DNA of 64,000 nucleotides from Marinobacter sp. es.048 (GTDB taxonomy: Bacteria > Pseudomonadota > Gammaproteobacteria > Pseudomonadales > Oleiphilaceae), in NCBI RefSeq assembly GCF_900188435.1, contig NZ_FYFA01000002.1:682001-746000 (forward strand). Reading direction: 5' to 3'. The notes below the pieces were generated by a model. The model did not search any database, was not told the DNA's origin, and worked only from the letters and a program-made list of their open reading frames with translations. Below are positions 31,025 to 45,561 of the stretch, piece after piece. Both the position numbers and the translations under genes were made by a program. Every line of letters starts with the position of its first letter. The first letter of the stretch is position 1.

Positions 31025-31701
31025 AAGACCAGAATATCGATTTTTCCATGGTGCTTGCCTCAGCCGTTCATGATATGAAGAACTCGCTTGGCATGCTCCT
31101 GAATTCCCTGGACGAGCTTCGCAGCGAGCACGAGGAAAGCCTCGGGGAATCTTCGCGCTTCAATACCCTGCAGTACGAAGCCGAACGGATGCACAACGAC
31201 TTGGTGCAACTCCTTGGTATCTATCGACTTGGCGAGAACAACCTCTCCGCGCACATTGAGGAGCACTTTGTGCCAGATTTCCTCTCGGAACACCTGGCCA
31301 GACACAATCCTCTTCTGCAGGGACTAGGCATTGATGTTTCCGTGGACACTGAGGACATAAACGGCTTTTTCGATGAGGACTTGTTGACCGGCGTGCTCAA
31401 CAACACCATCAACAATGCCATACGCTATACCCGCAGCAGAATCCGGCTTACCGCTGGTGAGAGAGACGGTTACCTGGTGATTGGTGTTGAAGACGATGGC
31501 ATGGGATATCCCGACAACATGCAGCACACGGGAACACTCAACTTCAAATCCCTTGATTTCAAGAGTGGCAGTACCAGCCTCGGGCTATTCTTCGCCTCTT
31601 CCGTCGCCAAACTGCACAGCGAGGGAAAGCGAAGTGGGTCGATAAAGCTCCACAATGGTGGAAGCCTCGGTGGTGGGGTGTTTGAGATCTGGCTGCCCTG
31701 A
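31021..31701 (+). CDS. Small soluble histidine kinase-like protein
   Basis: The product is 226 aa from the ATG at 31021, which overlaps the previous stop (ATGA); the frame is open further upstream but inside the receiver-TPR gene. It has no membrane segment and no sensor domain. The dimerisation part has His17 in ASAVHDMKNSLGMLLNSLDEL. The ATPase part shows N-box LNNTINNAIRYTRSRI near 120, G1 GVEDDGMGYPDN near 155 and a shortened G2 TSLGLFFASSVAKLH near 190. It likely phosphorylates, or strips phosphate from, the receiver-TPR partner. It is convergent with the rRNA operon. Confidence 0.85.
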   Translation: MKDQNIDFSMVLASAVHDMKNSLGMLLNSLDELRSEHEESLGESSRFNTLQYEAERMHNDLVQLLGIYRLGENNLSAHIEEHFVPDFLSEHLARHNPLLQGLGIDVSVDTEDINGFFDEDLLTGVLNNTINNAIRYTRSRIRLTAGERDGYLVIGVEDDGMGYPDNMQHTGTLNFKSLDFKSGSTSLGLFFASSVAKLHSEGKRSGSIKLHNGGSLGGGVFEIWLP

Positions 31702-31728
31702 TCCAGATTTTTTTCTGAAGGCAATAAA

Positions 31729-31757
31729 AAACCCCAGCATCGAGGATGCTGGGGTTT
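31729..31757 (-). terminator. Rho-independent terminator of the rRNA operon
   Basis: A 13-bp perfect stem (31729-31741 with 31745-31757; CCCCAGCATC/GATGCTGGGG core) has a 3-nt loop GAG. On the minus strand a run of T (complement of ATAAAAAA, 31724-31731) follows, so it ends the 5S transcript. On the plus strand only three T follow, within the stem, but it may also stop the kinase operon. Confidence 0.92.
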
Positions 31758-31769
31758 AGGAATTAGGAA

Positions 31770-31885
31770 CCTGACGATGACCTACTCTCACATGGGCAAC
31801 GCCACACTACCATCGGCGCAGGTCTGTTTCACGTCTGAGTTCGGGATGGGATCAGGTGGTTCCAGACCGCTATGGTCGTCAGGCA
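31770..31885 (-). rRNA. rrf: 5S ribosomal RNA
   Basis: About 116 nt. The 5' end reads TGCCTGACGACCATAGCGG and the 3' end ATCGTCAGG, which pair as the terminal stem. The internal CCCATCCCGAACTCAG (loop B/C region) is diagnostic. It is last in the operon, about 97 bp after 23S, with the terminator directly downstream. Confidence 0.97.
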
Positions 31886-31982
31886 AAACGGTTGATCACT
31901 GGGGGACGAGATGGAGCTGAGTGATGTTGATTTCGTATGAGCGGTTAGGCTCTGCGTTATCCGCAATTGTCTTGGGTGTTAT

Positions 31983-34876
<2,894 letters not shown>

Positions 34877-35075
34877 ATAACCCCAAGACAACTGATCACG
34901 AAGTCGCGTCTTCACCAGGCAAGCCTGATGGCAACGTTTTCTTCGAGACAGCCACTTGAAGCAATAGAACAACCACTTCAACGACAACACCGGATAACGC
35001 TTGAAATCGTTATCACTCTGATCAATGAATTCCGGAGATAATGGAATCCATCAATCGTGTTCTATCTCGTCCAAT

Positions 35076-35088
35076 TTGTTAAAGAGCA
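35076..35088 (-). promoter_or_regulatory. boxA antitermination site in the 16S-23S spacer
   Basis: On the minus strand the sequence is TGCTCTTTAACAA, the classical rRNA boxA, about 190 nt before 23S. NusB/NusE bind boxA to resist Rho. The 324-bp stretch 34877-35200 between 23S and tRNA-Ala otherwise shows only spacer sequence, with no gene. Confidence 0.88.
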
Positions 35089-35200
35089 AATCTGACCCAG
35101 TGATCAGAAAGAAGATCTTCAGCGATAACTCTTAATCGAGTCACACAACTGAAAAGCTTGTTTCTGTACACTGCTAACCTAAGTTAGTCAGTAAAATGTT

Positions 35201-35276
35201 TGGTGGAGCTAGGCAGGATCGAACTGCCGACCTCCTGCGTGCAAGGCAGGCGCTCTCCCAGCTGAGCTATAGCCCC
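35201..35276 (-). tRNA. tRNA-Ala (anticodon UGC)
   Basis: 76 nt with encoded CCA. The 5' end is GGGGCTATAGCTCAGCTGGG; the anticodon loop holds TTGCACG, giving UGC; the T arm is GGCAGTTCGATCCTGCC. It lies in the rRNA spacer in the usual Ile-then-Ala order. Confidence 0.98.
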
Positions 35277-35372
35277 AATATAAAGCTATCAAGAATTGCG
35301 TAGATCTAGGCGTGTTCGGGCGCCACATAGCCTGCTATGCAAGTCCGGACACAACGACGAGCTACGTAATTC

Positions 35373-35449
<77 letters not shown>

Positions 35450-35538
35450 AAAACACGGGCCTGCAAAGACCCATCTGCTCTCTTTATTAGCCAACCAAGT
35501 AATTCGTGTGGACTCTGACCGAAGCATTCGGCTTCGTT

Positions 35539-37078
<1,540 letters not shown>

Positions 37079-37205
37079 AAATCATACAAGAATCCGAAGA
37101 TTCTCTATTCTTGCTCAAGACAAAACTCAATTTCGACGAGTCACTGTCCTGATATTTCGTATCCGAAATACCTCGGCCAGCGCCCACACGAATTACTTGG
37201 TCAAC

Positions 37206-37218
37206 TTTTTAAAGAGCG
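37206..37218 (-). promoter_or_regulatory. Leader boxA-like site of the rRNA operon
   Basis: On the minus strand the sequence CGCTCTTTAAAAA differs from consensus TGCTCTTTAACAA at two positions. It lies between the downstream promoter and 16S, about 130 nt before the 16S 5' end, the usual place for leader boxA. Confidence 0.7.
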
Positions 37219-37247
37219 TTTGAGCTGTTGCTCAATCAAGGCCGCGT

Positions 37248-37275
37248 ATTCTACATCGTTCCGCTGCCTTGTCAA
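37248..37275 (-). promoter_or_regulatory. rRNA promoter P2
   Basis: On the minus strand a perfect -35 TTGACA (37275-37270), 16-bp spacer and -10 TAGAAT (37253-37248). The region just downstream is G+C-rich (ACGCGGCC), as in stringently controlled rRNA promoters. Confidence 0.85.
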
Positions 37276-37380
37276 CCGTAAATCTGAAGATTTTTAACAC
37301 TCATTTTCTTCAGTACTTTCAAACAGTTGCTTTCCGAATTTGGAGCCGCTTAAGTGGCTTACCCCTCGAAAGAGATGCGC

Positions 37381-37408
37381 ATTTTACAGACCTCTCAGGA
37401 GGTGTCAA
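37381..37408 (-). promoter_or_regulatory. rRNA promoter P1
   Basis: On the minus strand a perfect -35 TTGACA (37408-37403), 16-bp spacer and -10 TAAAAT (37386-37381), followed by GCGC. An A/T-rich tract (37427-37440) lies upstream and could act as an UP element. Together P1 and P2 fill the 410-bp gap between purT and 16S; I see no gene there. Confidence 0.85.
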
Positions 37409-37488
37409 CGATTGGCTTTGAATTTTTTTCATAAATCGTCACCGCTCCTGAACCGACCATGTCGAGAAGACCGCAATTCAGTAAAGAC

Positions 37489-38679
37489 TCATACTTCAAC
37501 AATAACTGATTCAGCAACACCGCGCGCTTTTTTCCGCGCGTCTTCCAGCGACACGCCCTTCGCCAACGCAACACCCATTCGACGGCGTCCTTTTAACTCG
37601 GGCTTCCCGAAAAGGCGTAACTGGGTCTCCGGTTCAGAAAGCGCCGACCCAAGCCCTGAGTAAGAAACCTCTGCCGAATCTCCCTCAGGAAGAATCACCG
37701 CCGAAGCCGACGGTCCGTTTTGACGGATCGTCGGGATCGGCAGACCCAGGATTGCCCGCGCGTGGAGAGCAAACTCCGAGAGATCCTGAGATACAAGGGT
37801 TACCAGCCCGGTGTCATGGGGACGTGGCGAAACTTCAGAGAACCAGACTTTGTCTCCTTTAACGAAGAGCTCTACACCATAGATGCCATACCCCCCAAGA
37901 TTTTCGACCACAGACCGGGCGACTTCGGCCGAACGCTCATAGGCCAGCGGCGCCATCGGCTGAGGCTGCCAAGACTCCCGGTAGTCTCCGTCTTCCTGCC
38001 TGTGCCCTATGGGCTCACAAAACGAAACCCCATCCCGGTGTTTTAGGGTCAGCAGGGTAATCTCGTAATCGAAATCGACGAAACCTTCAACGATTACCCT
38101 TCCTTTACCGGCGCGCCCACCAGATTGGGCATATTCCCACGCCGCCTCAATATCACCCTCCGTCTTGACTGTACTTTGCCCTTTGCCGGAGGAGCTCATA
38201 ACCGGCTTTACCACCAGTGGCAGCCCTATTTCCCTCACAGCTGCTAAATATTCCTCCCGAGAACCGGCAAAGCGGTATGGTGAGGTTGGCAATCCCAGCT
38301 CTTCAGCCGCAAGCCGACGAATTCCCTCACGATTCATTGTGAGGTTTACCGCTCGAGCCGTTGGAATAACGTTATATCCCTCTTCTTCCAGTTTGACGAG
38401 CTCTGGCGTGGCAATAGCTTCAATCTCGGGAACAATCAGATTCGGCTTTTCCTGCTCAATAACGCGGCGCAGGCTGACGCCGTCCAGCATGTCGATAACA
38501 TGGCTCCGATGAGCCACCTGCATGGCAGGCGCATCCGCGTATCTGTCCACGGCGATCACTTCGACGCCATAGCGCTGCAACTCGATGACGACTTCTTTTC
38601 CAAGCTCACCGGATCCGCAAAAGAGAACCCTGAAGGCGTTGCCTTTCAGGGGTGTACCAATTCGAACTGAGTCAGTCAT
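37489..38679 (-). CDS. purT: Formate-dependent phosphoribosylglycinamide formyltransferase
   Basis: The product is 396 aa, close to the usual 392. It uses formate and ATP to formylate GAR in purine synthesis, an alternative to folate-dependent PurN. It is an ATP-grasp protein: the preATP-grasp part holds [20 protein letters not shown] near 20, the ATP-binding part has [17 protein letters not shown] near 152 and [33 protein letters not shown] residues near 265-290 (key SPRPHDTG). It ends about 80 bp before rRNA promoter P1. Confidence 0.96.
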   Translation of the reverse strand: MTDSVRIGTPLKGNAFRVLFCGSGELGKEVVIELQRYGVEVIAVDRYADAPAMQVAHRSHVIDMLDGVSLRRVIEQEKPNLIVPEIEAIATPELVKLEEEGYNVIPTARAVNLTMNREGIRRLAAEELGLPTSPYRFAGSREEYLAAVREIGLPLVVKPVMSSSGKGQSTVKTEGDIEAAWEYAQSGGRAGKGRVIVEGFVDFDYEITLLTLKHRDGVSFCEPIGHRQEDGDYRESWQPQPMAPLAYERSAEVARSVVENLGGYGIYGVELFVKGDKVWFSEVSPRPHDTGLVTLVSQDLSEFALHARAILGLPIPTIRQNGPSASAVILPEGDSAEVSYSGLGSALSEPETQLRLFGKPELKGRRRMGVALAKGVSLEDARKKARGVAESVIVEV

Positions 38680-38697
38680 GATTTACCAACACCTATG

Positions 38698-38886
38698 CTA
38701 GCCGTGAATCAGGGAACCTTTTTCGCGCTCCGCCACTTTCCGGAGCACCTCGCGCCGTTCGTCGTCATCCATTCTGCTCCAGAGGGTGATCTCATCCCCG
38801 CTCCGATGACACCCCACACAGATGTCATTTTCATCAAGCGCACAGATGCTCACGCAGGGCGAGCGAACCTTGTCAGCAACACTCAT
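38698..38886 (-). CDS. DUF1289 family protein
   Basis: A 62-aa protein with the DUF1289 pattern: [20 protein letters not shown] (Cys-x3-Cys, then Cys-x2-Cys) followed by the EITLWSRM block. The four cysteines suggest zinc or iron-sulphur binding; the family function is unknown. Its start overlaps the carbonic anhydrase stop by 4 bp, and purT begins 18 bp downstream. Confidence 0.9.
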   Translation of the reverse strand: MSVADKVRSPCVSICALDENDICVGCHRSGDEITLWSRMDDDERREVLRKVAEREKGSLIHG

Positions 38887-39416
38887 TTTTTCGGCTCGCA
38901 GGGCTTGAGCTCATCGGCGTAGCGAGCAGCATTCTGAACATAATGCTGCTCACTCATTTCGAGCATCTTCTTCTGGCTATCGTTGAGCTCCCGCTTGATC
39001 TTGCCCGGCGAACCGACAACCATGGAGCCGTCCGGCACCTCCATTCCTTCGGGAATGAGGGCATTGGCGCCAATCAGGCAGTGCTTACCAATCTTTGCTC
39101 CGTTCAGAACCACAGCATTTATGCCAATTAAAGAGTAATCACCAATCTCGCACCCATGGAGCATTACCTTGTGCCCAACCGTTACACCCTTACCCAGAGT
39201 AAGAGGCATACCCGGGTCTGTATGCAGCACCGAGCCGTCCTGAACATTTGTTTCAGGCCCTATGGTGATCCACTCGTTATCACCACGTAGAACCGCATTG
39301 AACCAGACGCTGGCCTTATCCATCAGCCGAACCCGGCCTATCACCGACGCGTTCTCGGCCACAAAGTGCCCCTCACCTTCCAGTTCAGGCGTTCGGTCAT
39401 TCAACTGGTAAAACAT
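38883..39416 (-). CDS. Gamma-carbonic anhydrase family protein
   Basis: A 177-aa left-handed beta-helix (hexapeptide repeat) protein, expected to be a trimer with interface metal sites. The metal-site region reads [15 protein letters not shown] near 60-75, with further His in [16 protein letters not shown] near 85-98. Hexapeptide runs such as [14 protein letters not shown] follow. YrdA/PaaY-like members may be carbonic anhydrases or thioesterases; activity here is unproven. It sits 2 bp downstream of the Nudix gene. Confidence 0.93.
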   Translation of the reverse strand: MFYQLNDRTPELEGEGHFVAENASVIGRVRLMDKASVWFNAVLRGDNEWITIGPETNVQDGSVLHTDPGMPLTLGKGVTVGHKVMLHGCEIGDYSLIGINAVVLNGAKIGKHCLIGANALIPEGMEVPDGSMVVGSPGKIKRELNDSQKKMLEMSEQHYVQNAARYADELKPCEPKK

Positions 39417-39418
39417 TC

Positions 39419-40006
39419 TCAGCCTCCTTCAGGCGGTTCAAGCAGATCGATTCCGGCATCGTACACAGCGTTCAGGAAGTCAACCAGAACCACTGCCGAC
39501 AGGCCCCAGATCTCGTAGCGCTCCCAACGGTAGCAGGGTACGTAAAACGTATGGTTCAGGAAATCCAGAGCATCTGTGCGCTCCCGTCTATCTTCCAGAA
39601 AAAACGATAGAGGCACGCGGAATACACTTTCGATTTCATGGGGGTTTGGCTCCAGAGGATGATCTCCGGGAATCACACCAACGTAAGGTGTAACGAGAAT
39701 TCCATAACGGGACATCACCTGACTGAGCGGCGCAATTATTTGTACTTGATCCGGCGGCAATCCGATCTCTTCATGGGTTTCACGTAAAGCCGTTGCTGCC
39801 AGAGATGGGTCTTCCGGATCCCTTTTGCCGCCGGGATAGGCGACCTGCCCACGATGGGTGCTCAGATTCTCGGACCTGAGCGTAAAGATCATCTCTGGGT
39901 TTTTCAGATCGTCGGTTACCGGAACCAGTATGCCCGCCTCAGGATAATCCAGGGCCAGCTGGCGCGGTGCATATCCAGCCAGGCGCTCGGCAAGTAAATC
40001 ACGCAA
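39419..40006 (-). CDS. Nudix hydrolase, CoA pyrophosphatase-like (NudL type)
   Basis: The product is 195 aa. The Nudix box is [20 protein letters not shown] then EEIGL (about 59-83), with the UPF0035-like [18 protein letters not shown] just before it, typical of CoA-cleaving members. The start is a TTG at 40006 with GGAG 7 nt upstream; an in-frame stop lies two codons before it, so no longer start is possible. It leads a tight cluster with the carbonic anhydrase, DUF1289 and purT genes. Confidence 0.88.
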   Translation of the reverse strand: MRDLLAERLAGYAPRQLALDYPEAGILVPVTDDLKNPEMIFTLRSENLSTHRGQVAYPGGKRDPEDPSLAATALRETHEEIGLPPDQVQIIAPLSQVMSRYGILVTPYVGVIPGDHPLEPNPHEIESVFRVPLSFFLEDRRERTDALDFLNHTFYVPCYRWERYEIWGLSAVVLVDFLNAVYDAGIDLLEPPEGG

Positions 40007-40103
40007 TGTTCATCTCCACGGTACATCCGGAGGTTGGATGAGACAGAGGCAGCCGGGATCGTTAAACTGACTACCAAACCAATTTCAGTATACGGGGAAA
40101 ATC

Positions 40104-40652
40104 ATGAAGTACTGCAGCACATGCGGCCAGCCGGTTGAACAACGCATCCCCGAAGGCGATAACCGTCACCGCTATGTCTGTGTCAGCTGCGATACCATAC
40201 ATTACCAGAACCCGCGGATTGTCGCCGGCACGGTTCCCGTCTGGGAGGGCCAGATACTGCTCTGTCGCCGGGCTATCGAACCTCGCTATGGTTACTGGAC
40301 GCTGCCTGCCGGGTTCATGGAAAACGCGGAAACCACTATCGAGGCCGCTGAGCGGGAAACGATGGAAGAGGCCCTGGCAGAGGTGCACATTGAAGGCCTC
40401 TATTCCATCATCGACGTACCGCATATCAACCAGGTCCACATGTTCTACCGGGCCACCCTGAAAGACGGTCAATTCGGTGCCGGTGAAGAGTCACTCGAAT
40501 CCAGGCTGTTCGGGTTGGACGAGATACCGTGGGACGAGATCTCTTTTCCAACCGTAAAGCGAACCCTGGAGCTTTTTCTGTCTGACTACAGGCGTGAATC
40601 CTTCGGGGTTCACGTGAGCGATATCCGCCACCCCATGGCAAAAGACCGCTAA
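40104..40652 (+). CDS. Nudix hydrolase with zinc ribbon (NudC/ADP-ribose-type)
   Basis: The product is 182 aa. An N-terminal zinc ribbon has KYCSTCGQP (Cys4, Cys7) and YVCVSCDTIHYQNPR (Cys26, Cys29). The Nudix box is LPAGFMENAETTIEAAERET then MEEA (about 72-95). The HYQNPRIVAGTVPVWEGQIL stretch is common in this group. The likely substrate is a dinucleotide such as NADH or ADP-ribose; it is shorter than NudC (257 aa) and is better described as NudC-like. A GGGGA ribosome site precedes the ATG. Confidence 0.88.
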   Translation: MKYCSTCGQPVEQRIPEGDNRHRYVCVSCDTIHYQNPRIVAGTVPVWEGQILLCRRAIEPRYGYWTLPAGFMENAETTIEAAERETMEEALAEVHIEGLYSIIDVPHINQVHMFYRATLKDGQFGAGEESLESRLFGLDEIPWDEISFPTVKRTLELFLSDYRRESFGVHVSDIRHPMAKDR

Positions 40653-40664
40653 TAGAGTAATCGA

Positions 40665-40976
40665 CTACAGCTCCTCCATTCGATAGACCTCGTAAGCAGG
40701 CTCCTCGTATGGGTGAGCCTGCTTGAGCGCCGCGAGCGCATCCTTTATGAGCTCATCTGCGCAAACCAGCTCAACCTTGTACTCATCCACTGCTTCAATC
40801 TCCCCTGCATTGCCGAGAAACGGATCGCTTCCTTCAAGCGGACGAAACTGCCCTCTTCCAAGACATTGCCAGGCACAGGAATCGTAATCACCGATTCGAC
40901 CGGCGCCGGCATCGAACAATGCCTGTTTGGTTTTCTCGACGTGAGTCTCCGGAACGAAATAACACATCTTGTACAT
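40665..40976 (-). CDS. YqfO/NIF3-like small protein
   Basis: A 103-aa protein matching the stand-alone form of the YqfO insert domain (PII/CutA-like ferredoxin-like fold). It begins MYKMCYFVPETHVEKTKQAL, has GAGRIGDYDSCAWQ and GQFRPLEGSDPFLG in the middle, and ends LKQAHPYEEPAYEVY. The ribosome site GAAGGAGG with 7-nt spacer is excellent, so it is well translated. Function is unknown; related domains bind small ligands or metals. Confidence 0.85.
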   Translation of the reverse strand: MYKMCYFVPETHVEKTKQALFDAGAGRIGDYDSCAWQCLGRGQFRPLEGSDPFLGNAGEIEAVDEYKVELVCADELIKDALAALKQAHPYEEPAYEVYRMEEL

Positions 40977-41030
40977 CGAAAAACCTCCTTCAGGTCGGAT
41001 ATTTTTTGTACAGATTAATAGCTTAGATAC

Positions 41031-41053
41031 TTACCCACAGAATCTGTGGATAA
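41031..41053. promoter_or_regulatory. Inverted pair of DnaA-box-like sites
   Basis: TTACCCACA (41031-41039, one mismatch) faces TGTGGATAA (41045-41053, exact complement of the consensus TTATCCACA). Together they form an imperfect palindrome pairing 10 of 11 positions around a 3-bp centre. It lies about 55 bp upstream of the yqfO-like start. This could be a DnaA-responsive operator or simply an operator for another protein. Confidence 0.45.
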
Positions 41054-41298
41054 CTCTGGGGAAAGTTTTTGGGAACACGCCCTTAAACCCCGTAATCACT
41101 GCACTTCCGTTAAATTGGCGACAAAATCACCTGATTCATTTATTCTATATTTTTCAATTGGTTATGACTTTTGGGCAAAAGTTGAACCAAATTCCTAGTC
41201 TTTGTGCACAGAACAAACAGGGAGGCACCAGCAATGTGCATAAAAATACTGAGTCAAGGGGATTTTTGCCATTTTCCCCAATTTTTTCCCTTAAAAAA

Positions 41299-41315
41299 CG
41301 CCCAAAAAAGGGGCG
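41299..41315 (-). terminator. Second, weaker purL terminator
   Basis: On the minus strand a 5-bp G+C stem (41299-41303 with 41311-41315, CGCCC/GGGCG) is followed by six T (complement of 41293-41298). It stands just downstream of the main terminator in the purL direction. Confidence 0.55.
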
Positions 41316-41325
41316 CAAAATAAAA

Positions 41326-41375
41326 AAGCCGGCTTTGGAATAAACACTCATGTTGAGCGCACCCAAAACCGGCTT
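41326..41375 (-). terminator. Main purL terminator
   Basis: Arms 41326-41338 and 41363-41375 pair over 13 bp with one mismatch (AAGCCGG/CCGGCTT core). A small CTCA/TGAG hairpin sits in the loop. On the minus strand a T-rich run (complement of TAAAAAA, 41321-41327) follows. It lies 17 bp after the purL stop. Confidence 0.82.
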
Positions 41376-41392
41376 GTTACTGGAACGGAAAA

Positions 41393-44300
41393 TCAGCCGA
41401 ACCAGCGTCTCGCATTTCGGAACATGCGAATCCAGGAACCGTCTTCCTGCCACTCTGAGGGGCGCCAGGAATGCTGAACAGCCCGGAACACTCGCTCGGG
41501 ATGCGGCATCATGATGGTGACCCTGCCATCGCGCGTCGTCACACCAGTAATCCCGGCTTCGGACCCATTCGGGTTGTAGGGATAGCGTACCGTCGCCTGC
41601 CCCCGATTATCCACGTAGCGCAGCGCCACCAGCTCGCTTTCGGAGAGCGCTTCTGCCGACGTGCCGCTGGCAAATTCAACCCGGCCCTCGCCGTGGGCGA
41701 CGGCAATCGGCATACGAGATCCGACCATGCCATCCATGAAAGCCGACGGTGACGGCATCACCTCAGCCATAACCAGCCGCGCTTCGAACTGCTCGGACTG
41801 GTTACGCACGAAACGGGGCCAGCCTTCGCTGCCTGGAATCAGTTCGTGCAGGTTGGAGAGCATCTGACAGCCATTGCACACCCCCAGCGCCAGCGTGTCC
41901 TGGCGATTGAAGAACGCCGCAAACTGGTCCCTGACGCGATCGCTGAACAGAATCGATTTGGCCCAGCCCTCTCCAGCGCCCAGAACGTCACCGTAGGAGA
42001 AACCGCCACAGGCAACCAGGCTGTTAAAGCCGTCCAGCGTAACCCGGCCGGAGAGCAGATCGCTCATATGCACGTCTACAGAATCGAAGCCGGCACGATC
42101 GAACGCGGCCGCCATCTCAACCTGACCATTGACACCCTGCTCCCGCAGAACCGCAACCTTGGGACGGGCTCCCTTGTTGATATACGAGGCAGCCACGTCG
42201 TCGTTGATATCGTAGGAAAGTTCGGCGTGGAGACCGGGATCCTCTGCATCAAGCAGGTTATCGAATTCTTCGCGGGCGCAATCGGCGTTATCCCGAAGCG
42301 ACTGAACACGGTAACTGGTTTCGGCCCACAGGCGCTGAAGCTCCACCCGAGATTCATCCACCACAGTGCTACCTTCGAACGTCAAGCGAAGGTTGTCAGT
42401 ATCATTCGGGCTACCGATGACACTGATGTAGTCCCCAAGACCCGCGGCAGAGAATTGCTGCAGGACAAAACCGGTGTCTTCCCTGCGCACCTGGATGACG
42501 GCACCCAGCTCTTCATTAAACAGTTCCCGGGCAAACTGACTGCGATCTTCGGCGAGGCCATCCAGCTTGATATCAACCCCACAGCGGCCGGCGAAACACA
42601 TTTCGGCCAGAGTGACGAACAGGCCGCCATCTGAACGATCGTGATAGGCCAGGAGCTTACCGTCGCTGTTCAGACCCTGAATAACCGCAAAGAAAGCCTT
42701 GATGTCCTCCGGGTCATCCAGATCGGGTGCAACTGCACCGACCTGACGGTAAACCTGAGCCAGAGCGGAGCCCCCGAGGCGGTTCTGGCCGGCAGCAAGA
42801 TCCAAAAGGATCAGGTCTGTCTCGCCAGCATCTTTGACCAGTTGGGGAGTCAGCGTGCTGGCAACATCAATAACCGGTGCAAAGCCACTAACAATCAACG
42901 AAAGCGGTGCAGTTACGCCTTTCTGTTCGCCACTGTCTTCTTCCCACATGGTCTTCATGGACATGGAATCCTTGCCCACGGGGATCGTGATTCCAAGCTC
43001 GGGACACAATTCCATGCCTACGGCGCGAACAGTCTCATAGAGATTCTCATCTTCACCCGGGTGGCCAGCTGCGGCCATCCAGTTAGCCGACAACCGGATA
43101 TCAGACAATTTGCCGATCGGCGCTGCGGCCATATTGGTAATCACTTCGCCCACAGCCATGCGGCCGGAGGCAGGAGCATCAATTGTCGCAACCGGCGTGC
43201 GCTCGCCCATCGCCATGGCTTCACCAGTGCGGACATCGAAGGAGGTGGAAGTCACAGCCACATCAGCAACCGGAACTTGCCAGGGCCCAACCATCTGATC
43301 CCGCGCAACCAGGCCGGTAATGGTGCGGTCACCAATGGTGATCAAAAAGCTTTTGGAGCCAACGGACGGCAGGCGCAGAACACGGCGAATGGCGTCATCC
43401 AGATCGATTTTGGTGGAGTCGAAAATGGGCTTCGTAAAGGAAGCTCGGCTGACACTCCGGTGCATGCGCGGCGGCTTGCCGAACAGCACTTCCATCGGCA
43501 GGTCAACCGGCTTGTCGTCAAAGTAGGAATCGCCCAGTTCCAGGTGGTGGGCCTCTGTCGCCTCACCAATCACTGCATAGGGGCAGCGCTCACGGCGGCA
43601 CAGCGCATCAAATTGCTCCAGGTTTTCCGGAGCCACTGCCATCACATACCGTTCCTGGGATTCGTTACACCAGATTTCCAGCGGTGACATTCCCGGCTCG
43701 TCACTGGGAATGTCGCGAAGCTCGAATTTGCCGCCGCGACCGCCATCTTTGACAAGCTCAGGCATAGCGTTGGACAGACCACCGGCGCCCACATCATGGA
43801 TGAAAGCGATAGGGTTCTTGTCGCCCATCTGCCAGCAGCGGTCGATTACCTCCTGGCACCGACGCTCCATCTCGGGGTTGTCCCGCTGTACTGACGCAAA
43901 GTCCAGATTTTCGTTACTGGAGCCCGAATCCATGGACGAAGCCGCGCCGCCGCCCAGACCGATCAGCATGGAGGGCCCACCCAACACGATGAGTTTCCCG
44001 CCCACAGGGATATTGCCCTTCTCAACATGCTCTTCACGAATGTTGCCAAGACCACCGGCAATCATGATCGGCTTGTGGTAACCGCGGACTTCTTCGCCGG
44101 CGGCTCCGGGCACTTTTTCTTCAAAGGTCCGGAAGTAGCCCGCCAGGTTGGGACGTCCGAATTCGTTATTGAATGCCGCGCCGCCGATAGGCCCTTCAAT
44201 CATTATGTCGAGCGGTGAAGCGATGCGTTCAGGTTTGCCGTAATTGATTTCCCATGGCTGGGGATCATCCGGCAGATTCAGGTTGGACACTGTGAAACCA

Positions 44301-45298
44301 GTCAGACCCGCCTTGGGCTTGGAGCCCCGGCCGGTTGCACCTTCGTCGCGAATTTCGCCGCCGGAGCCCGTGGCGGCGCCGGCTGCAGGGGCAATCGCCG
44401 TCGGGTGGTTGTGTGTCTCCACCTTCATCAGGATGTGAATATCTTCTTCGCTGTAACCGTAGACACCCGTCTCGGGATCCGGGAAGAAGCGACCACCACG
44501 GCTGCCCCGAATAACAGAGGCGTTGTCTTTATAAGCGGATAGCACGCCCTCGCTGTTCATCTCGAAGGTATTGCGGATCATGGCGAACAGGGATTTTTCC
44601 TGGCCCTCGCCGTCAATATCCCAGGACGCGTTGAATATCTTGTGTCGACAATGCTCGGAGTTCGCCTGGGCGAACATCATGAGTTCCACGTCAGTCGGAT
44701 CCCGCTCAAGATCCGTGAAGGACTTCACCAAGTAGTCAATTTCATCTTCAGCAAGCGCCAGCCCCAGGCGCGAGTTGGCTTCAACCAGGGCATCGCGTCC
44801 ACCGGCGAGAACTGGCACCCTTTCCAGGAGCCGAGGTTCTTCATGGCTGAACAACAGCTCTGCGCCGCCCATCTCATGAAATACTTTCTGGGTCATGCGG
44901 TCATGCAGCAGCGCTGCGATCTTCTCGCGCTGTTCCAGGCCAAGCTTGCGACCCGAACGAATATAGTAGGCCGTGCCTCGCTCAATCCGGTGTATCTGCC
45001 TTAGGCCGCAGTTGCGGGCGATGTCCGTTGCCTTGCTGGACCAGGGCGAGAGCGTTCCGGGGCGCGGTACCACCAGGAAAAGAACCCCGTCTGGCTCTTC
45101 CACCGGCACACTCGGACCATAGGTCAGTAGTCGGTCCAGGATAGCCTGCTCAGCGTCCGAAAGATTAGCCTCCAGATCGACAAAGTGCATGAACTCAGCA
45201 TAAACATGCTCGATTTCAGGCACGATCTCCTGAATTCGGGAATGCAATTTGCGGGAGCGGAATGGCGAGAGCGCGGGAGCGCCGCGAAGTTCAAGCAT
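41393..45298 (-). CDS. purL: Phosphoribosylformylglycinamidine synthase
   Basis: A large single-chain PurL of about 1301 aa, using the ATG at 45298 ([14 protein letters not shown]), which matches the family start; the frame is open 39 codons further but lacks family-like sequence there. It converts FGAR to FGAM with glutamine and ATP. The N-terminal PurS-like domain is followed by FGAM synthase domains with [31 protein letters not shown] and [14 protein letters not shown]. The C-terminal glutaminase domain has the nucleophile Cys in [12 protein letters not shown] near 1140 and HGEGR plus PHPERVFR at the end. Confidence 0.97.
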   Translation of the reverse strand: MLELRGAPALSPFRSRKLHSRIQEIVPEIEHVYAEFMHFVDLEANLSDAEQAILDRLLTYGPSVPVEEPDGVLFLVVPRPGTLSPWSSKATDIARNCGLRQIHRIERGTAYYIRSGRKLGLEQREKIAALLHDRMTQKVFHEMGGAELLFSHEEPRLLERVPVLAGGRDALVEANSRLGLALAEDEIDYLVKSFTDLERDPTDVELMMFAQANSEHCRHKIFNASWDIDGEGQEKSLFAMIRNTFEMNSEGVLSAYKDNASVIRGSRGGRFFPDPETGVYGYSEEDIHILMKVETHNHPTAIAPAAGAATGSGGEIRDEGATGRGSKPKAGLTGFTVSNLNLPDDPQPWEINYGKPERIASPLDIMIEGPIGGAAFNNEFGRPNLAGYFRTFEEKVPGAAGEEVRGYHKPIMIAGGLGNIREEHVEKGNIPVGGKLIVLGGPSMLIGLGGGAASSMDSGSSNENLDFASVQRDNPEMERRCQEVIDRCWQMGDKNPIAFIHDVGAGGLSNAMPELVKDGGRGGKFELRDIPSDEPGMSPLEIWCNESQERYVMAVAPENLEQFDALCRRERCPYAVIGEATEAHHLELGDSYFDDKPVDLPMEVLFGKPPRMHRSVSRASFTKPIFDSTKIDLDDAIRRVLRLPSVGSKSFLITIGDRTITGLVARDQMVGPWQVPVADVAVTSTSFDVRTGEAMAMGERTPVATIDAPASGRMAVGEVITNMAAAPIGKLSDIRLSANWMAAAGHPGEDENLYETVRAVGMELCPELGITIPVGKDSMSMKTMWEEDSGEQKGVTAPLSLIVSGFAPVIDVASTLTPQLVKDAGETDLILLDLAAGQNRLGGSALAQVYRQVGAVAPDLDDPEDIKAFFAVIQGLNSDGKLLAYHDRSDGGLFVTLAEMCFAGRCGVDIKLDGLAEDRSQFARELFNEELGAVIQVRREDTGFVLQQFSAAGLGDYISVIGSPNDTDNLRLTFEGSTVVDESRVELQRLWAETSYRVQSLRDNADCAREEFDNLLDAEDPGLHAELSYDINDDVAASYINKGARPKVAVLREQGVNGQVEMAAAFDRAGFDSVDVHMSDLLSGRVTLDGFNSLVACGGFSYGDVLGAGEGWAKSILFSDRVRDQFAAFFNRQDTLALGVCNGCQMLSNLHELIPGSEGWPRFVRNQSEQFEARLVMAEVMPSPSAFMDGMVGSRMPIAVAHGEGRVEFASGTSAEALSESELVALRYVDNRGQATVRYPYNPNGSEAGITGVTTRDGRVTIMMPHPERVFRAVQHSWRPSEWQEDGSWIRMFRNARRWFG

Positions 45299-45561
45299 GA
45301 TATCAACCTGTATCGCGCGAAACGGGGAAGTCTGGGTGCAATTTGAAAGGCCGACATCATACTCGAAAGCGGGGTCAGGATACAGCGATTGAAGCGTTAA
45401 TCCCGGCCCGTACAATTGACATTGTTTTGCATATTAATTAACCAGATTTATTGACCAGACATCCGACACAAAGGATCATTGGTATTGTGGAACGGAATTC
45501 CACGCTCGGGATAAACAGGGTTGTGTTGCCGTGAGCGACGCTACAACCAAATGATCCAGCC

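Larger units (their letters stand above)
40977..41392. other. A+T-rich intergenic region between yqfO-like gene and purL
   Basis: This 416-bp gap is far richer in A+T than its surroundings. It holds the yqfO ribosome site, a paired DnaA-box-like palindrome (41031-41053), a 7-bp dyad with 2-nt centre (41167-41182, ACTTTTG/CAAAAGT), an ACA-rich stretch with TGTGCACA near 41214, and two terminators for purL. I see no protein gene in it; a small RNA cannot be excluded. Confidence 0.7.

Noticed and set aside
45416..45450. TTGACA between purL and mltF as a promoter -35
   Set aside because: No acceptable -10 occurs at 15-19 bp on the plus strand (TATTAA is only 10 bp away), so I do not call a promoter.
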